A stretch of DNA of 64,000 nt. Source: Leifsonia psychrotolerans (lineage in GTDB: Bacteria; Actinomycetota; Actinomycetes; Actinomycetales; Microbacteriaceae). The notes below the pieces were generated by a model. It made no database searches. It was not told the origin of the DNA and saw only the letters and a program-made list of their open reading frames with translations. How positions within the stretch are numbered: position 1 is the stretch's first letter; every line of letters begins with the position of its first letter. Made by a program: the position numbers and the translations under genes. Below, piece by piece: positions 51,777 through 61,135 of this stretch. The stretch is taken from the NCBI RefSeq assembly GCF_013410665.1, contig NZ_JACCFM010000001.1, positions 2,108,001-2,172,000 of the forward strand. Direction: 5' to 3'.

Positions 51777-53015
51777 ATGACCACGGTAGCAATTGACAGC
51801 GCGGCGTCGACCATAAACTCCCCCGATGTTGTACACGTCGAGAACGTCTCGAAGCGTTTCGTTTTGCGCAAGGACAACTCACTCAAAGAGCGTCTCGTCA
51901 CATTCGGCCGGAGTGGACGTCGCCACAGCGAAGAGTTCTGGGCGCTCAAAGACGTCAACATCACGATTCAGGCCGGGCATACCGTTGCGCTGATCGGTCA
52001 TAACGGATCGGGCAAAAGCACACTGCTCAAAGTGATCGGTGGCATCATCGATCCGACCTCCGGGAATGTCGCCCGCCGAGGCCGCATCGCCGCGCTGCTC
52101 GAACTCGGCGCCGGCTTTCACCCCGATCTGACCGGTCGCGAGAACGTCTTTCTGAACGCATCCATCATGGGTATGAGCCGCGCTGAAACAGAGTTGCAAT
52201 TCGACGACATTCTCGGCTTCTCCGGCATCGGCGATTTCATCGACACCCAGGTCAAGTTCTACTCGTCTGGCATGTATGTGCGTCTCGCCTTCGCGGTGGC
52301 CGTTCACACCAACCCGGATCTCTTGCTCGTCGACGAAGTACTTGCCGTCGGTGACGAGGCATTCCAGCGCAAATGCCTCGACAAGATCCGTTCCTTCCAG
52401 GAGGAAGGCCGCACGATCGTTCTCGTCACCCACTCGCTCGGCCAGGTGACCGAGCTGTGCGACCGTGCGATTCTCATGAACAAGGGTGAGGTCGTTTTCG
52501 ACGGCGACCCGCGTGACGCTGTCGCCGAGTTCCGCGACATCTTGGAAGATCGCCGCGTCGCCGAGGAAGCGGCAGCTCCCCACCCCGAATCGTTCGCTCC
52601 CCGCGAGGCCAAAATTCTCGCTGCCACAGCTCGCCCGAAATCTGGCGCGGTCGGCGAGAGCGTTAAGAACGGTGATGACATCGTGATCACCGTCGACCTT
52701 GATTTTCTCGCCGGGCCCGAAAGCTGGCTGTGTGGACTCCAGATCGATAACACACTCGGTCAGGTGGCGTACGGAACGACGACGAAGCGAATGGGCGTCG
52801 AGTTGGGCCGGATGTCCGGACCTCAAACAATCGAATTCACTCTGAAGGACACGGCGTTCGGCACCGGAAAGTACTTCGTCAATATCTCGTTGATCGATGA
52901 CGCTGGGCGACATTTCGCCGACGTGCCACAGGCCTGCTCATTCGACGTAGCCACGAACCCGCTGGCGGTAGGAATGACCTACGCCGAACCGTCGTTCGCA
53001 CTCGTGGAGCGCTAA
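51777..53015 (+). CDS. ABC transporter ATPase with C-terminal glycan-binding domain (Wzt-like)
   Basis: 412 residues from ATG 51777. ATPase domain: Walker A LIGHNGSGKSTLLK, signature YSSGMYVRLAFAVAV, Walker B LLLVDEVLAVGDE, H-loop VLVTHSLGQV. A C-terminal beta-sandwich (about 275-405, GDDIVITVDLDFLAG, GTGKYFVNISLIDDAG) matches the Wzt C-terminal domain, which recognises the non-reducing end of the exported chain. This indicates ABC-dependent export with terminal-residue selection. Confidence 0.94.
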   Translation: MTTVAIDSAASTINSPDVVHVENVSKRFVLRKDNSLKERLVTFGRSGRRHSEEFWALKDVNITIQAGHTVALIGHNGSGKSTLLKVIGGIIDPTSGNVARRGRIAALLELGAGFHPDLTGRENVFLNASIMGMSRAETELQFDDILGFSGIGDFIDTQVKFYSSGMYVRLAFAVAVHTNPDLLLVDEVLAVGDEAFQRKCLDKIRSFQEEGRTIVLVTHSLGQVTELCDRAILMNKGEVVFDGDPRDAVAEFRDILEDRRVAEEAAAPHPESFAPREAKILAATARPKSGAVGESVKNGDDIVITVDLDFLAGPESWLCGLQIDNTLGQVAYGTTTKRMGVELGRMSGPQTIEFTLKDTAFGTGKYFVNISLIDDAGRHFADVPQACSFDVATNPLAVGMTYAEPSFALVER

Positions 53016-53020
53016 ACCCG

Positions 53021-53866
53021 ATGGCTCATTCGCTACTCGTCGTCACAGTGACCTACAACACGGGCGAGACGCTTCGCGCGTTCCTTGACTCGCTCGCGCA
53101 CGCCACCGAAACGACACCCGATGTCATCGTCGTCGACAACGCGTCGAAGGATCTCACTTTGGAGCGCAAGCTCACCGGCGAGCACGGCGCCCGACTCATC
53201 GAGCTGACCGAGAATCTGGGGTACGGCGCCGGTATCACTGCCGGAGTGAACGCTGCGGGCACCGACCACGACCTGCTCCTCATCACGAACCCCGACGTCA
53301 CGTTCGCACCGGGCTCACTCGACCGGCTGATCGAGGCCGCGGCCCGCGTGCCCGCGGCCGGCTCACTCGGCCCGCGCATCTTGGACGCCGAGGGCGCGGT
53401 GTACCCGTCGGCACGCAACCTTCCGTCGCTGCGCACCGGCATCGGCCACTCCCTTTTCGGCCGCGTCTGGCCAAGCAACCCGTGGTCGCGCAGCTATCGG
53501 GCTGAACATGACTACGGCACGGACCAGCGCGACGCCGGCTGGCTGTCAGGCGCGTGCCTGATGCTGCGCCGCACGGCCTACGACGCCGTGGGCGGCTTCG
53601 ACCCCAGCTACTTCATGTATTTCGAAGATGTCGACCTGGGCGCGCGCCTCGCTCAGTCCGGCTGGCGGAACGTCTATGTGCCGGCATCCGTTGTCACGCA
53701 CACCGGTGCCCATTCGACGTCGAACAGCGCCAAGCGCATGGAACGCGTGCACCACGACAGTGCCTACCTCTACCTTTCACGCAAGTATTCAGGCTGGTAC
53801 CTGGCCCCGGTGCGCCTCGCGCTGCGACTCTCGCTGTTCACACGCCAGTGGTGGGTGACCCGATGA
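53021..53866 (+). CDS. GT2 glycosyltransferase, WbbL-like
   Basis: 281 residues: VVTVTYNTGETLRAFLDSLA, IVVDNASKD, NLGYGAGITAGVNAA, LLITNPDVTFAPGSL, MYFEDVDLGARLAQSG. The pattern is that of rhamnosyltransferase-type GT2 enzymes such as WbbL. Starts 5 bp after the Wzt-like gene and its stop overlaps the next gene as ATGA. Counterpart of the GT2 half of the 828-residue fusion. Confidence 0.9.
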   Translation: MAHSLLVVTVTYNTGETLRAFLDSLAHATETTPDVIVVDNASKDLTLERKLTGEHGARLIELTENLGYGAGITAGVNAAGTDHDLLLITNPDVTFAPGSLDRLIEAAARVPAAGSLGPRILDAEGAVYPSARNLPSLRTGIGHSLFGRVWPSNPWSRSYRAEHDYGTDQRDAGWLSGACLMLRRTAYDAVGGFDPSYFMYFEDVDLGARLAQSGWRNVYVPASVVTHTGAHSTSNSAKRMERVHHDSAYLYLSRKYSGWYLAPVRLALRLSLFTRQWWVTR

Positions 53867-55239
53867 CCGCATCCGCCGAAATCGATTCCGCCCACAAATA
53901 CTCGATCTTGATTGTGACGCCCGACACTGTTGGCGAGCGGATGGCCGGCCCCGCGATTCGCGCGTGGGAGATTGCCCGGGCGCTCTCCTCGACAGCGCAC
54001 GTTCGTCTGGCTTCAACCGTCGGCGCCACGATCACCCATCCTGATTTTGAGGTGTACCACGCGGGCAAGGACGCTTTGCGGCCGCACGCCCTGTGGGCCG
54101 ACGTCATCATCACGCAGGGGCATATCCTGCGCAGCCACCCGTGGCTGAAAGATCTCGACACGATCATCGTCGCCGACATCTACGACCCGCTACATCTTGA
54201 ACAGTTGGAGCAGGGTAAGGACCTTCCAGAGGCCGACCGCTACGCGGTGGCTCTGGACGCGGTCGAGGTCATGAACGACCAGATGGAACGCGCGGACTTC
54301 ATGCTCTGCGCCTCCGAGAAGCAGCGAGATTTCTGGCTCGGACAGTTGGCCGCTCTCGCACGCATCAACCCGTCGACATACGACCAAGATCCAAGTCTGC
54401 GCTCGCTGCTCGACATCGCCCCGTTCGGCATCGAAGACAACCCGCCGGTTCAGACGACCCACGGCATCCGTGGCGTGGTCGACGGCATTGGACACGACGA
54501 CAAGGTGATCATTTGGGGCGGTGGAATCTATAACTGGTTCGACCCGATCTCACTGATCAAGGCCGTCAACATTGTCGCGGTCGCCCACCCCAACCTGCGG
54601 CTCTTCTTCTTGGGTGTCAAACACCCGAACCCGGATGTGCCGACCATGGCGATGGAGCTGCGCACGCGGGTGCTCGCCGACGAGCTGGGTCTGACCAACA
54701 CGGTTGTCTTCTTCAACGAAACCTGGGTGCCCTATCGCGAGCGCGCTAATTTCTTGCTGGATGCCGACCTCGGCGTCAGCACCCACCTTGACCATGTTGA
54801 GACGGCATACAGTTTTCGCACCCGCATTCTCGACTATCTGTGGGCGTCGCTCCCGATCATCGCGACCGACGGCGACACCTTCGCCCCGATCATTCGTGAC
54901 AACGGCTTGGGCGAGATCGTTCCTGCCGAAGATGTCGACGCGCTTGCCGCGGCGATCGAACGCCTCCTTTTCGATGAGGAACTCCTCGCCGCCACTTCGG
55001 CACGTGTGAAAACGTATGCCGTCGACCACACCTGGTCACGCATGCTCGACCCCCTCATCGCGTTCTGCGCCAACCCGCACAAGGCCGCCGACCGCGAGCG
55101 CGGTGTGATCTCGCAGCGCAACCAGATCGTCGCCGATCTGAACAAACGCATCGCGGGAATCGAATCAAGCTCGTCCTGGCGGTCGACCGCCTGGCTCCGG
55201 GCTCTGAGCGAGGGCGTGTCACAACTGAGGAAGCGCTAA
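53863..55239 (+). CDS. GT4-type glycosyltransferase
   Basis: 458 residues from ATG 53863 (ATGA overlap). GT-B fold, resembling the second half of the 43351-45837 fusion: VTPDTVGERMAGPAIRAWEI, IVADIYDPLHLEQLEQG, VIIWGGGIYNWFDPISLI, RTRILDYLWASLPII. The C-terminal RNQIVADLNKRIAGIE then SSSSWRSTAWLRAL is a coiled-coil/SSSW tail. A larger open frame to 53554 overlaps the GT2 gene and is not used. Stop overlaps the next ATG by 1 nt. Confidence 0.9.
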   Translation: MTASAEIDSAHKYSILIVTPDTVGERMAGPAIRAWEIARALSSTAHVRLASTVGATITHPDFEVYHAGKDALRPHALWADVIITQGHILRSHPWLKDLDTIIVADIYDPLHLEQLEQGKDLPEADRYAVALDAVEVMNDQMERADFMLCASEKQRDFWLGQLAALARINPSTYDQDPSLRSLLDIAPFGIEDNPPVQTTHGIRGVVDGIGHDDKVIIWGGGIYNWFDPISLIKAVNIVAVAHPNLRLFFLGVKHPNPDVPTMAMELRTRVLADELGLTNTVVFFNETWVPYRERANFLLDADLGVSTHLDHVETAYSFRTRILDYLWASLPIIATDGDTFAPIIRDNGLGEIVPAEDVDALAAAIERLLFDEELLAATSARVKTYAVDHTWSRMLDPLIAFCANPHKAADRERGVISQRNQIVADLNKRIAGIESSSSWRSTAWLRALSEGVSQLRKR

Positions 55240-56021
55240 TGCCGCTGAAAGCCGCCGTCTGGCGGCAGTGCTTCCGCTTGTTTTCGCGCGGTTATTTTCG
55301 GCTCGAGCGTCGTATCGGCACCCCACTGTCCGACGCCGTTCCCCTTGTCATCTGCCTGTGGAACAGGCCGGAACGCCTTGCCGCCATTCTGGCCGAGCTC
55401 GGTGCCCAGGATGCCGCGGTTCCGTTGCGTGTGATCCTGTGGAACAATCAGCGCCGTGACCACGCGCGCTACCGGCGCGAGCTGCGAGAACTCGCGCCGA
55501 GCGTTGACCATGACCGGATGAGTGTCGAATTCGTCGGCTCCCCCGTCAACATGGGTGGTGTCGCACGCTTTTTCGTCGCGGCGATGGTGCGGCACGCGGG
55601 CTATCGTGGCCCGTTCATCATGCTCGATGACGACGAAGTGGTGCCCACCGACTTCGTCTCGCGGCTGCTCGCCGTCGCCGGCCCCCGCATCGTCGCCGGT
55701 TTTTGGTCGTTTCGTCTCGACGGATCGTATTGGAACAGGGAGATGTTGTCTGACGGCGAGCGCGCCGACTATGTCGGCACGGGCGGAAGCGTCTGTGACA
55801 TCGACATTGTCGCTGAGCGCGACTTCTTTTCGACGCTGCCCACCCCTTATGCCTTCATGGAAGACCAATGGATGAGCCACTACGCCCAGTCACGCGGCTG
55901 GTCGCTCTCGAAGGTCGACGTCGACATCGAGTTCGTGCTCGATGAGACGAACCAGGCGCACGGCCTGGTGCATCTGAAAGAGGAGTTCTACACCTACCTG
56001 CACCGCGACGACGTGCGCTGA
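55239..56021 (+). CDS. GT-A fold glycosyltransferase-like protein
   Basis: 260 residues, start ATG 55239 in TAATG overlap. VPLVICLWNRPERLAAILAE, FIMLDDDEVVPTDFVSRLL (acidic DDDE), and VGTGGSVCDIDIVAERDFF suggest a GT-A glycosyltransferase. The basic N-terminus (WRQCFRLFSRGYFRLERR) may touch the membrane. Family not pinned down. Last gene of the rightward exporter operon; converges with the CWB2 gene 29 bp away. Confidence 0.8.
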   Translation: MPLKAAVWRQCFRLFSRGYFRLERRIGTPLSDAVPLVICLWNRPERLAAILAELGAQDAAVPLRVILWNNQRRDHARYRRELRELAPSVDHDRMSVEFVGSPVNMGGVARFFVAAMVRHAGYRGPFIMLDDDEVVPTDFVSRLLAVAGPRIVAGFWSFRLDGSYWNREMLSDGERADYVGTGGSVCDIDIVAERDFFSTLPTPYAFMEDQWMSHYAQSRGWSLSKVDVDIEFVLDETNQAHGLVHLKEEFYTYLHRDDVR

Positions 56022-56050
56022 ACCCCGCGCCACCGAGCGGCAGCCGTTCT

Positions 56051-57397
56051 TCAGGCGCGGGCGCAGTCGTAGTAGTGGATTGTGTAGCCCCGTACGATGT
56101 AGGTCCAGTACGCCTTGCGGGAGGCGTACTGCGCGTCCATAGTGTCGGTGATGCTTCCCCCGCCAAACCCCGGCCCATGCGAGCTGGAGTACGACACGCT
56201 TGAGCACCGACCGTAGGGGATATAACGGGTCATTTTGCCGAGGACTCGCGGCGGGCTCTCGGGGGGACGGGTGCCGCACTGGGTGAGGTTCATCACATCG
56301 GGGCCGAGCGTTTTCACCCCACCGACAATGCTGTACTTCGTCGCGGGACCACCTGACATCAGCATTGTCGACCAGATATCGAGGCAACTCGGGTGTGAGA
56401 GGTACAGGCTGGCTCCCCGCCGCCCCGCGATCACTCCGGCCGCCAGTGCATCCGGAAAATTGTAGGCAGTGACGACGAAACCCTCTGCCGCATTCGACGG
56501 CCCGTTCGACATCGCCGCCTGCGTGGCGAACCGGTCCTCTCCCGCATATCGCTCGATACTCCAGGGATTCGGGAGGGTGAGCACCTGCTTCTCGATGCCC
56601 TTACTCACCGCGTTCACGCCACCGACGATGTCGATACTGCTCGCAATAGTTGCGGCATAGGCCATAGTCGCTGCCGGGAGTGCGTCTTGTTTTCCGTCGA
56701 CGACAAGCACCGGCGCGCCCCACTCTGCAGCCCTCGGGCCAATCAGGATGGCGTCTGCGAAGTCTCTGCCGGTGGCGATGAATGCCGATTCTGCCCCGGG
56801 AAAGAACCGCTTCGCGACTGCCAGCGACGTCTCATAGCGCGAACTGCCGCTGATGCGTTCCACCCGAGCGAGCTTCGTCAGGTCGGTCTCGACCTGGGCC
56901 GAGACGGCTGATCGTCCCCCGACGATGACTATATTCTTCGGTGCAAGACGCACAATCTCAGCACGTGTCACGGCCGGCAAGGCGTCCTTCTCGGTCATCA
57001 GAATGGGGCCGCCGAGCTTTGCCGCGGCGGGAACGGCCGAGAGGGCATCCGGAAAATCCCGCCCCGAGGTGATGACCACGATCGGGGTTCCCGGAGCGAA
57101 CTCTGACTGGGAGAGCTTCACCGCGGTGGCGTGGCGATCAACACCCTCGACACGCGTGGTGCCCGCCCACTTCTTGCCGGCGTAGCGAAACGTCTCTTCT
57201 TCGCCGGGGACAGCGGCGGCTTGGGCGGGCCTCCCCGCCTCGACATTCTCTCGGGACTCTGGCTCGGCGGTCGTGGCCGTGCTGTCGCTCGTTCGCACCT
57301 CGACGCGATCCGAATCGGTGCCGGTGGAAGCGAAGCTCGGCTGCACGAACGAACAGCTCAGTGCGACGACGACGAGAACGATGAGCGAACGCAACAT
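56051..57397 (-). CDS. Secreted protein with three CWB2 cell-wall-binding repeats
   Basis: 448 residues from ATG 57397 with AGGGGG upstream. Signal peptide 1-24 (ending PSFAS), a variable linker, then three CWB2 repeats (about 80-345) with the pattern RVEGVDRHATAVKLS..FPDALSAVPAAA, RISGSSRYETSLAVA..FADAILIGPRA, and RYAGEDRFATQAAMS..FPDALAAGVIAG. CWB2 binds anionic secondary wall polymers. The C-terminal 75 residues are an unfamiliar aromatic/Ser/Gly-rich domain with two Cys. Divergent from the metzincin gene. Confidence 0.88.
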   Translation of the reverse strand: MLRSLIVLVVVALSCSFVQPSFASTGTDSDRVEVRTSDSTATTAEPESRENVEAGRPAQAAAVPGEEETFRYAGKKWAGTTRVEGVDRHATAVKLSQSEFAPGTPIVVITSGRDFPDALSAVPAAAKLGGPILMTEKDALPAVTRAEIVRLAPKNIVIVGGRSAVSAQVETDLTKLARVERISGSSRYETSLAVAKRFFPGAESAFIATGRDFADAILIGPRAAEWGAPVLVVDGKQDALPAATMAYAATIASSIDIVGGVNAVSKGIEKQVLTLPNPWSIERYAGEDRFATQAAMSNGPSNAAEGFVVTAYNFPDALAAGVIAGRRGASLYLSHPSCLDIWSTMLMSGGPATKYSIVGGVKTLGPDVMNLTQCGTRPPESPPRVLGKMTRYIPYGRCSSVSYSSSHGPGFGGGSITDTMDAQYASRKAYWTYIVRGYTIHYYDCARA

Positions 57398-57624
57398 TGA
57401 AAACCCCCTGTGCCCGGCGAGGAGGATCTCGCCCGACGTGACGCTGTGTCGACACGCTCAGCCGACGGGCCATATCCCCCTGGCCCTCGAAAAGGGTACC
57501 AGGCCGTGTTCCCTCAGCCCGAATGGGGGTCACCGCGTGGGCCGGGACACGCGCAATTGTCAGTAGATTTGGAATTTCATACCGCGTCTGCCGTGGTGCG
57601 ACCGCCCGAGATACGGAGAATTCC
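57398..57624. promoter_or_regulatory. Divergent control region of CWB2 and metzincin genes
   Basis: 227 bp. Plus strand: CCCGAATGGGGGT at 57518-57530, followed 34 nt later by TAGATT (57564-57569) as a candidate -10 for the metzincin gene. No good -35 is seen. The same motif occurs upstream of the LCP gene and, with one extra base, upstream of the second metzincin gene. Confidence 0.4.
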
Positions 57625-60600
57625 TTGCGACGACCCGACCGACGCGCGCCCCGCCCCATACCGCGGCTTGCACGAAGCATCGTCGCGGGGGCGCTCGGTA
57701 CGCTGCTGCTGGTCGGCGCGTTCACCTCACCGGCCCTCGCCGAGGTGAGGCAACCGGCAGCGGGTGCGGGTGCGGGTGCGGGTGCGGGTGCTCCCAGCCT
57801 GACGACCGAACGCCTCGCCGCCTCGACAGTTGTGCAGGTTGCGGGCACCATCGTCGTCTACTCCGGCCAGGATGCGCTGCCCGGCGTCACCGAAACGACG
57901 ATGCTTCCCGACGAGATTCGTCTCGTCACGGATGCCGGCGAATCGGTAGCGATCACCGGCGACGAAGCCGAGGGGCTCGCCACGGGCACCGAGGTCACCG
58001 GAACACTCAGTATTCCCGCTGCCGTGCTGGATTCACTCGCAGATCATTCCCCTGAGCTTCTCGACAGCCGCACCCAGAGAACGTCATCGAACTCGGTCGA
58101 CGGCGATTCTGCGCTCGGGCAGCAGATTCTCGCTGCGGCGAACACACTTGCGGAGCCGCTTGAGCTCTCCGATCTGACGGCGACGGCCCCCACCGTCGCA
58201 GCCGCCGCCCCGGTCATGGCGCACACGTTTGACGTCGTCGTGGTGACTCTTCCCAGCGACCCGACCGCGAGCGTGCTCGATGACCCCGGAATCGACACGC
58301 TGGTGCAGGCCCTCAGCACTTTCTGGCAGTCGCAATCGGGCGGACAGATCAGTGGTATCTCCCGGCCGAATGCAATCCAACGGATTGTGTCGGCGGCGGC
58401 GTGCGACCCTCAAACGTTCTGGACCGAAGCGGCGACGAAATTCGGCGCGACACCAATTTCTTACTGGAACAGCCGCGAGGGCCGCCACCTCGTGGTGCTT
58501 GCGCCGCAGTCCTGCGGGGGCGGCAGCGGCCTGGGCAGCGTGGGGTCGTCACCGTTCGGCTCCCCGATCCACCAGGGCGGAGTGGGCTGGTCAAGCTACA
58601 ACTCCACGGTCGGCCTGCAGACCGTCGCCCACGAGTTCGGTCACAACCTGGGCCTGCAGCACTCGAACACGCTCACCTGTCGCAATCCCCTGGTCACGAG
58701 TGAGATCAGCCTTAGTGGCTCTCTGATCGACCCCTGCGTGGTCAATCCGTACCGGGACTACTACGACCTAATGGGCGCGGGTCTCAGCGTCAACGGCCAG
58801 TCAAATGCACAGTTGACGGCACTGAACGTGACTCACAAGTACAGACTTGACCTGCTCAACCCCAGCGAGCTCATCCCTGTCGGCTTCTCGGCGGCATCCG
58901 CCGGCACGCAGTCACGCACCATATCCATGGCTTCCGCGGCCTCCGGACCCCGCGGGCTTGCGATCACGGACCCCCGAACCGAGGCGAAGTACTTCGTGGA
59001 ATACCGCTCGGGTACCGGCATTGACAGCGGCGCAACCTATACCTTTGGCTTTTCCAGTCTGTACGCACCCGGCGTGCGGGTTCTCGCGCTTCAGCGCGAC
59101 AACAGCTCGATTGTACTTGCGAAGCCGAGCTCTGACCCCACCACAACTGACATTCCAACGGACCGCCCGTTCTATCTCACGGCTGGCGAAACGCTTACTC
59201 TTCTGCCCGGACTCAGCGTACGCGTCACGTCGATCGCCGGAGGCAGCGCAACGATTGCCGTCGACTACACCCCCGAACCGCTGTCGGTCCGAAGCTCGGC
59301 TCCGTACATCGAGGGGCTTGCTGAAGTCGGTCAGGAACTCAGTGCCGCGCTCGAACGCGGCCGATGGGCTCCCTTTGATGTCTCACTCGCCTACAGCTGG
59401 TTGCGTGATGGCACGGCGATCCCCGGTGCGAACTCGTCGCTTTATACGCCGACCGCGAGCGACCTTAACGCTCGTTTGTCAGTTACCGTGACCGGAACTC
59501 GCACGGGATATGCCAGCGTGAGCCGCACCTCCGAGCCCACCGGTGCCGTTTCATCCGAACTTCTGGAGCTCAGCCCGGCACCCGTCTCACTGACCGGAAT
59601 CTTGAGAGTCGGAGAAGTGCTGACGGCAGAGCACGCCGCATGGGCGCCCGCCCCAGTGGACCTGACCTACGCCTGGTTTTCGAACAGCGAGCAGATTCCT
59701 GGTGCCACGGGCCAGAGCTACACCCTGACGACGGCCGATATTGACACATGGATTCTGGTGAAGGTCACCGGCGTGAAGCCTGGATACCGCTCGATCTGGC
59801 GCGGGAATTCTGCGGGACCAATTCTTCCGATCCCTCTGCTCCAGATCACCCCCGCGACCCCGAGCATCACCGGGACCACCACCGAGGGTGCTGTTCTCAC
59901 GGCGAACCGCGGCCAGTGGCTACCGACATCCGTCAATCTGACGCAGCACTGGCTTCGAAATGGAACTGAAGTCGCCGGCGCCACGTCGACCACCTACACG
60001 CTGACAGCGGCGGATGTCGGCCGCCGTATCAGCGTGGCCGTCACTGGCTCGTTGGTTGGCTATGCAACGGAGACGACGACGTCGAGACAGACCAGTGTCA
60101 TTTCCGCCAAGGCCGTCACGCCCACACCCACACCCACACCCACACCCACACCCACACCGACGACGACGCCCACACCAAAGCCAACGCCCACACCTACGCC
60201 AACGCCGCCGGTCGGCTGGAAGCCGAGCGTCGATCGCATCTCCGGCTCCGACCGTTACTCCACATCGGTTGCGATCTCGAAGGCTGGATTCACCCGCACC
60301 GCCCCGGTCGTCTACATCGCGACCGGCACTAACTACCCGGATGCTCTCGGTGCGGCCCCAGCCGCAACGAAAGAGGGTGGGCCCCTGCTTCTCACGATGT
60401 CGTCCGCGCTGCCGCCGGTCGTCAAGGTCGAAATCCAACGGCTGAAACCGAAGAAGATTGTCGTCGTCGGCGGCGCATCCGCTGTGTCGGCCGACGTGCT
60501 AGTCGAACTCAAGAAGCTCTCGAGCACCGTCATTCGCATTGCCGGCGCCGATCGGTTTGAGACAGCCCGCAAGGTCGTCAGCCAGGCGTTCGGCGACGGC

Positions 60601-61119
60601 GCGTCCGGGGCCTTCGTCGCCACGGGACTGAACTACCCCGACGCGCTGTCAGCGTCGGCCGCGGCCGGAGCGAAGGGCATTCCCGTCGTGCTCGTCAATG
60701 GAAGTGCCAGCACCGCAGACGCCGCCACACAAGCCTTGCTTGCACGACTTGGGGTGACCTCGATCAGCATCATCGGCGGGGACCGAGCCGTCTCCCCCGG
60801 CATCGCCCAGGCGCTGGCCCGCACCGGAAACGTCACCCGCATTTCCGGCAGCGATCGCTTTGAGACCTCTCAACAGGTCAACAGAGCGGCGTTCACGAAG
60901 GTGCAACGCGCCTACTTCGCAACCGGATTCCAGTTTCCTGACGCCCTAGCTGGCGCAGCCCTGGCCGGCTCGAAGGGCGCACCGCTCTACGTCGTGCAAC
61001 CAGGTTGTGTCCCGGCCGGAATCCACGCCGACCTCACGGGTTTCGCCCCCTCTCGCCTGACCCTGATCGGCGGGGCCTCCGCGCTGAACGAAAAGGTGGC
61101 TGCCCTTAAGCGCTGCTGA
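57625..61119 (+). CDS. Secreted metzincin metalloprotease with Ig-like and CWB2 repeats
   Basis: 1164 residues, TTG start at 57625 (LRRPDRRAPRP) supported by CGGAG 7 nt upstream. Signal peptide cut near ALA-EV (about 40), then a five-fold Ala-Gly linker. The protease domain has zinc motif VAHEFGHNLGLQH (about 335-347) and a Met-turn YYDLMGAG (about 379), resembling gametolysin/M11-type enzymes. Three Ig-like repeats follow (about 560-825; AYSWLRDGTAIPGAN, TYAWFSNSEQIPGAT, HWLRNGTEVAGAT), a Thr-Pro linker, and three CWB2 repeats (about 866-1160) for wall anchoring. A paralog of the next gene. Confidence 0.9.
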   Translation: MRRPDRRAPRPIPRLARSIVAGALGTLLLVGAFTSPALAEVRQPAAGAGAGAGAGAPSLTTERLAASTVVQVAGTIVVYSGQDALPGVTETTMLPDEIRLVTDAGESVAITGDEAEGLATGTEVTGTLSIPAAVLDSLADHSPELLDSRTQRTSSNSVDGDSALGQQILAAANTLAEPLELSDLTATAPTVAAAAPVMAHTFDVVVVTLPSDPTASVLDDPGIDTLVQALSTFWQSQSGGQISGISRPNAIQRIVSAAACDPQTFWTEAATKFGATPISYWNSREGRHLVVLAPQSCGGGSGLGSVGSSPFGSPIHQGGVGWSSYNSTVGLQTVAHEFGHNLGLQHSNTLTCRNPLVTSEISLSGSLIDPCVVNPYRDYYDLMGAGLSVNGQSNAQLTALNVTHKYRLDLLNPSELIPVGFSAASAGTQSRTISMASAASGPRGLAITDPRTEAKYFVEYRSGTGIDSGATYTFGFSSLYAPGVRVLALQRDNSSIVLAKPSSDPTTTDIPTDRPFYLTAGETLTLLPGLSVRVTSIAGGSATIAVDYTPEPLSVRSSAPYIEGLAEVGQELSAALERGRWAPFDVSLAYSWLRDGTAIPGANSSLYTPTASDLNARLSVTVTGTRTGYASVSRTSEPTGAVSSELLELSPAPVSLTGILRVGEVLTAEHAAWAPAPVDLTYAWFSNSEQIPGATGQSYTLTTADIDTWILVKVTGVKPGYRSIWRGNSAGPILPIPLLQITPATPSITGTTTEGAVLTANRGQWLPTSVNLTQHWLRNGTEVAGATSTTYTLTAADVGRRISVAVTGSLVGYATETTTSRQTSVISAKAVTPTPTPTPTPTPTPTTTPTPKPTPTPTPTPPVGWKPSVDRISGSDRYSTSVAISKAGFTRTAPVVYIATGTNYPDALGAAPAATKEGGPLLLTMSSALPPVVKVEIQRLKPKKIVVVGGASAVSADVLVELKKLSSTVIRIAGADRFETARKVVSQAFGDGASGAFVATGLNYPDALSASAAAGAKGIPVVLVNGSASTADAATQALLARLGVTSISIIGGDRAVSPGIAQALARTGNVTRISGSDRFETSQQVNRAAFTKVQRAYFATGFQFPDALAGAALAGSKGAPLYVVQPGCVPAGIHADLTGFAPSRLTLIGGASALNEKVAALKRC

Positions 61120-61135
61120 CCCGCGAGTGAGAACC

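Noticed and set aside
51879..52913. 344-residue minus-strand ORF
   Set aside because: Antisense to the Wzt-like ATPase, which has all ABC motifs.
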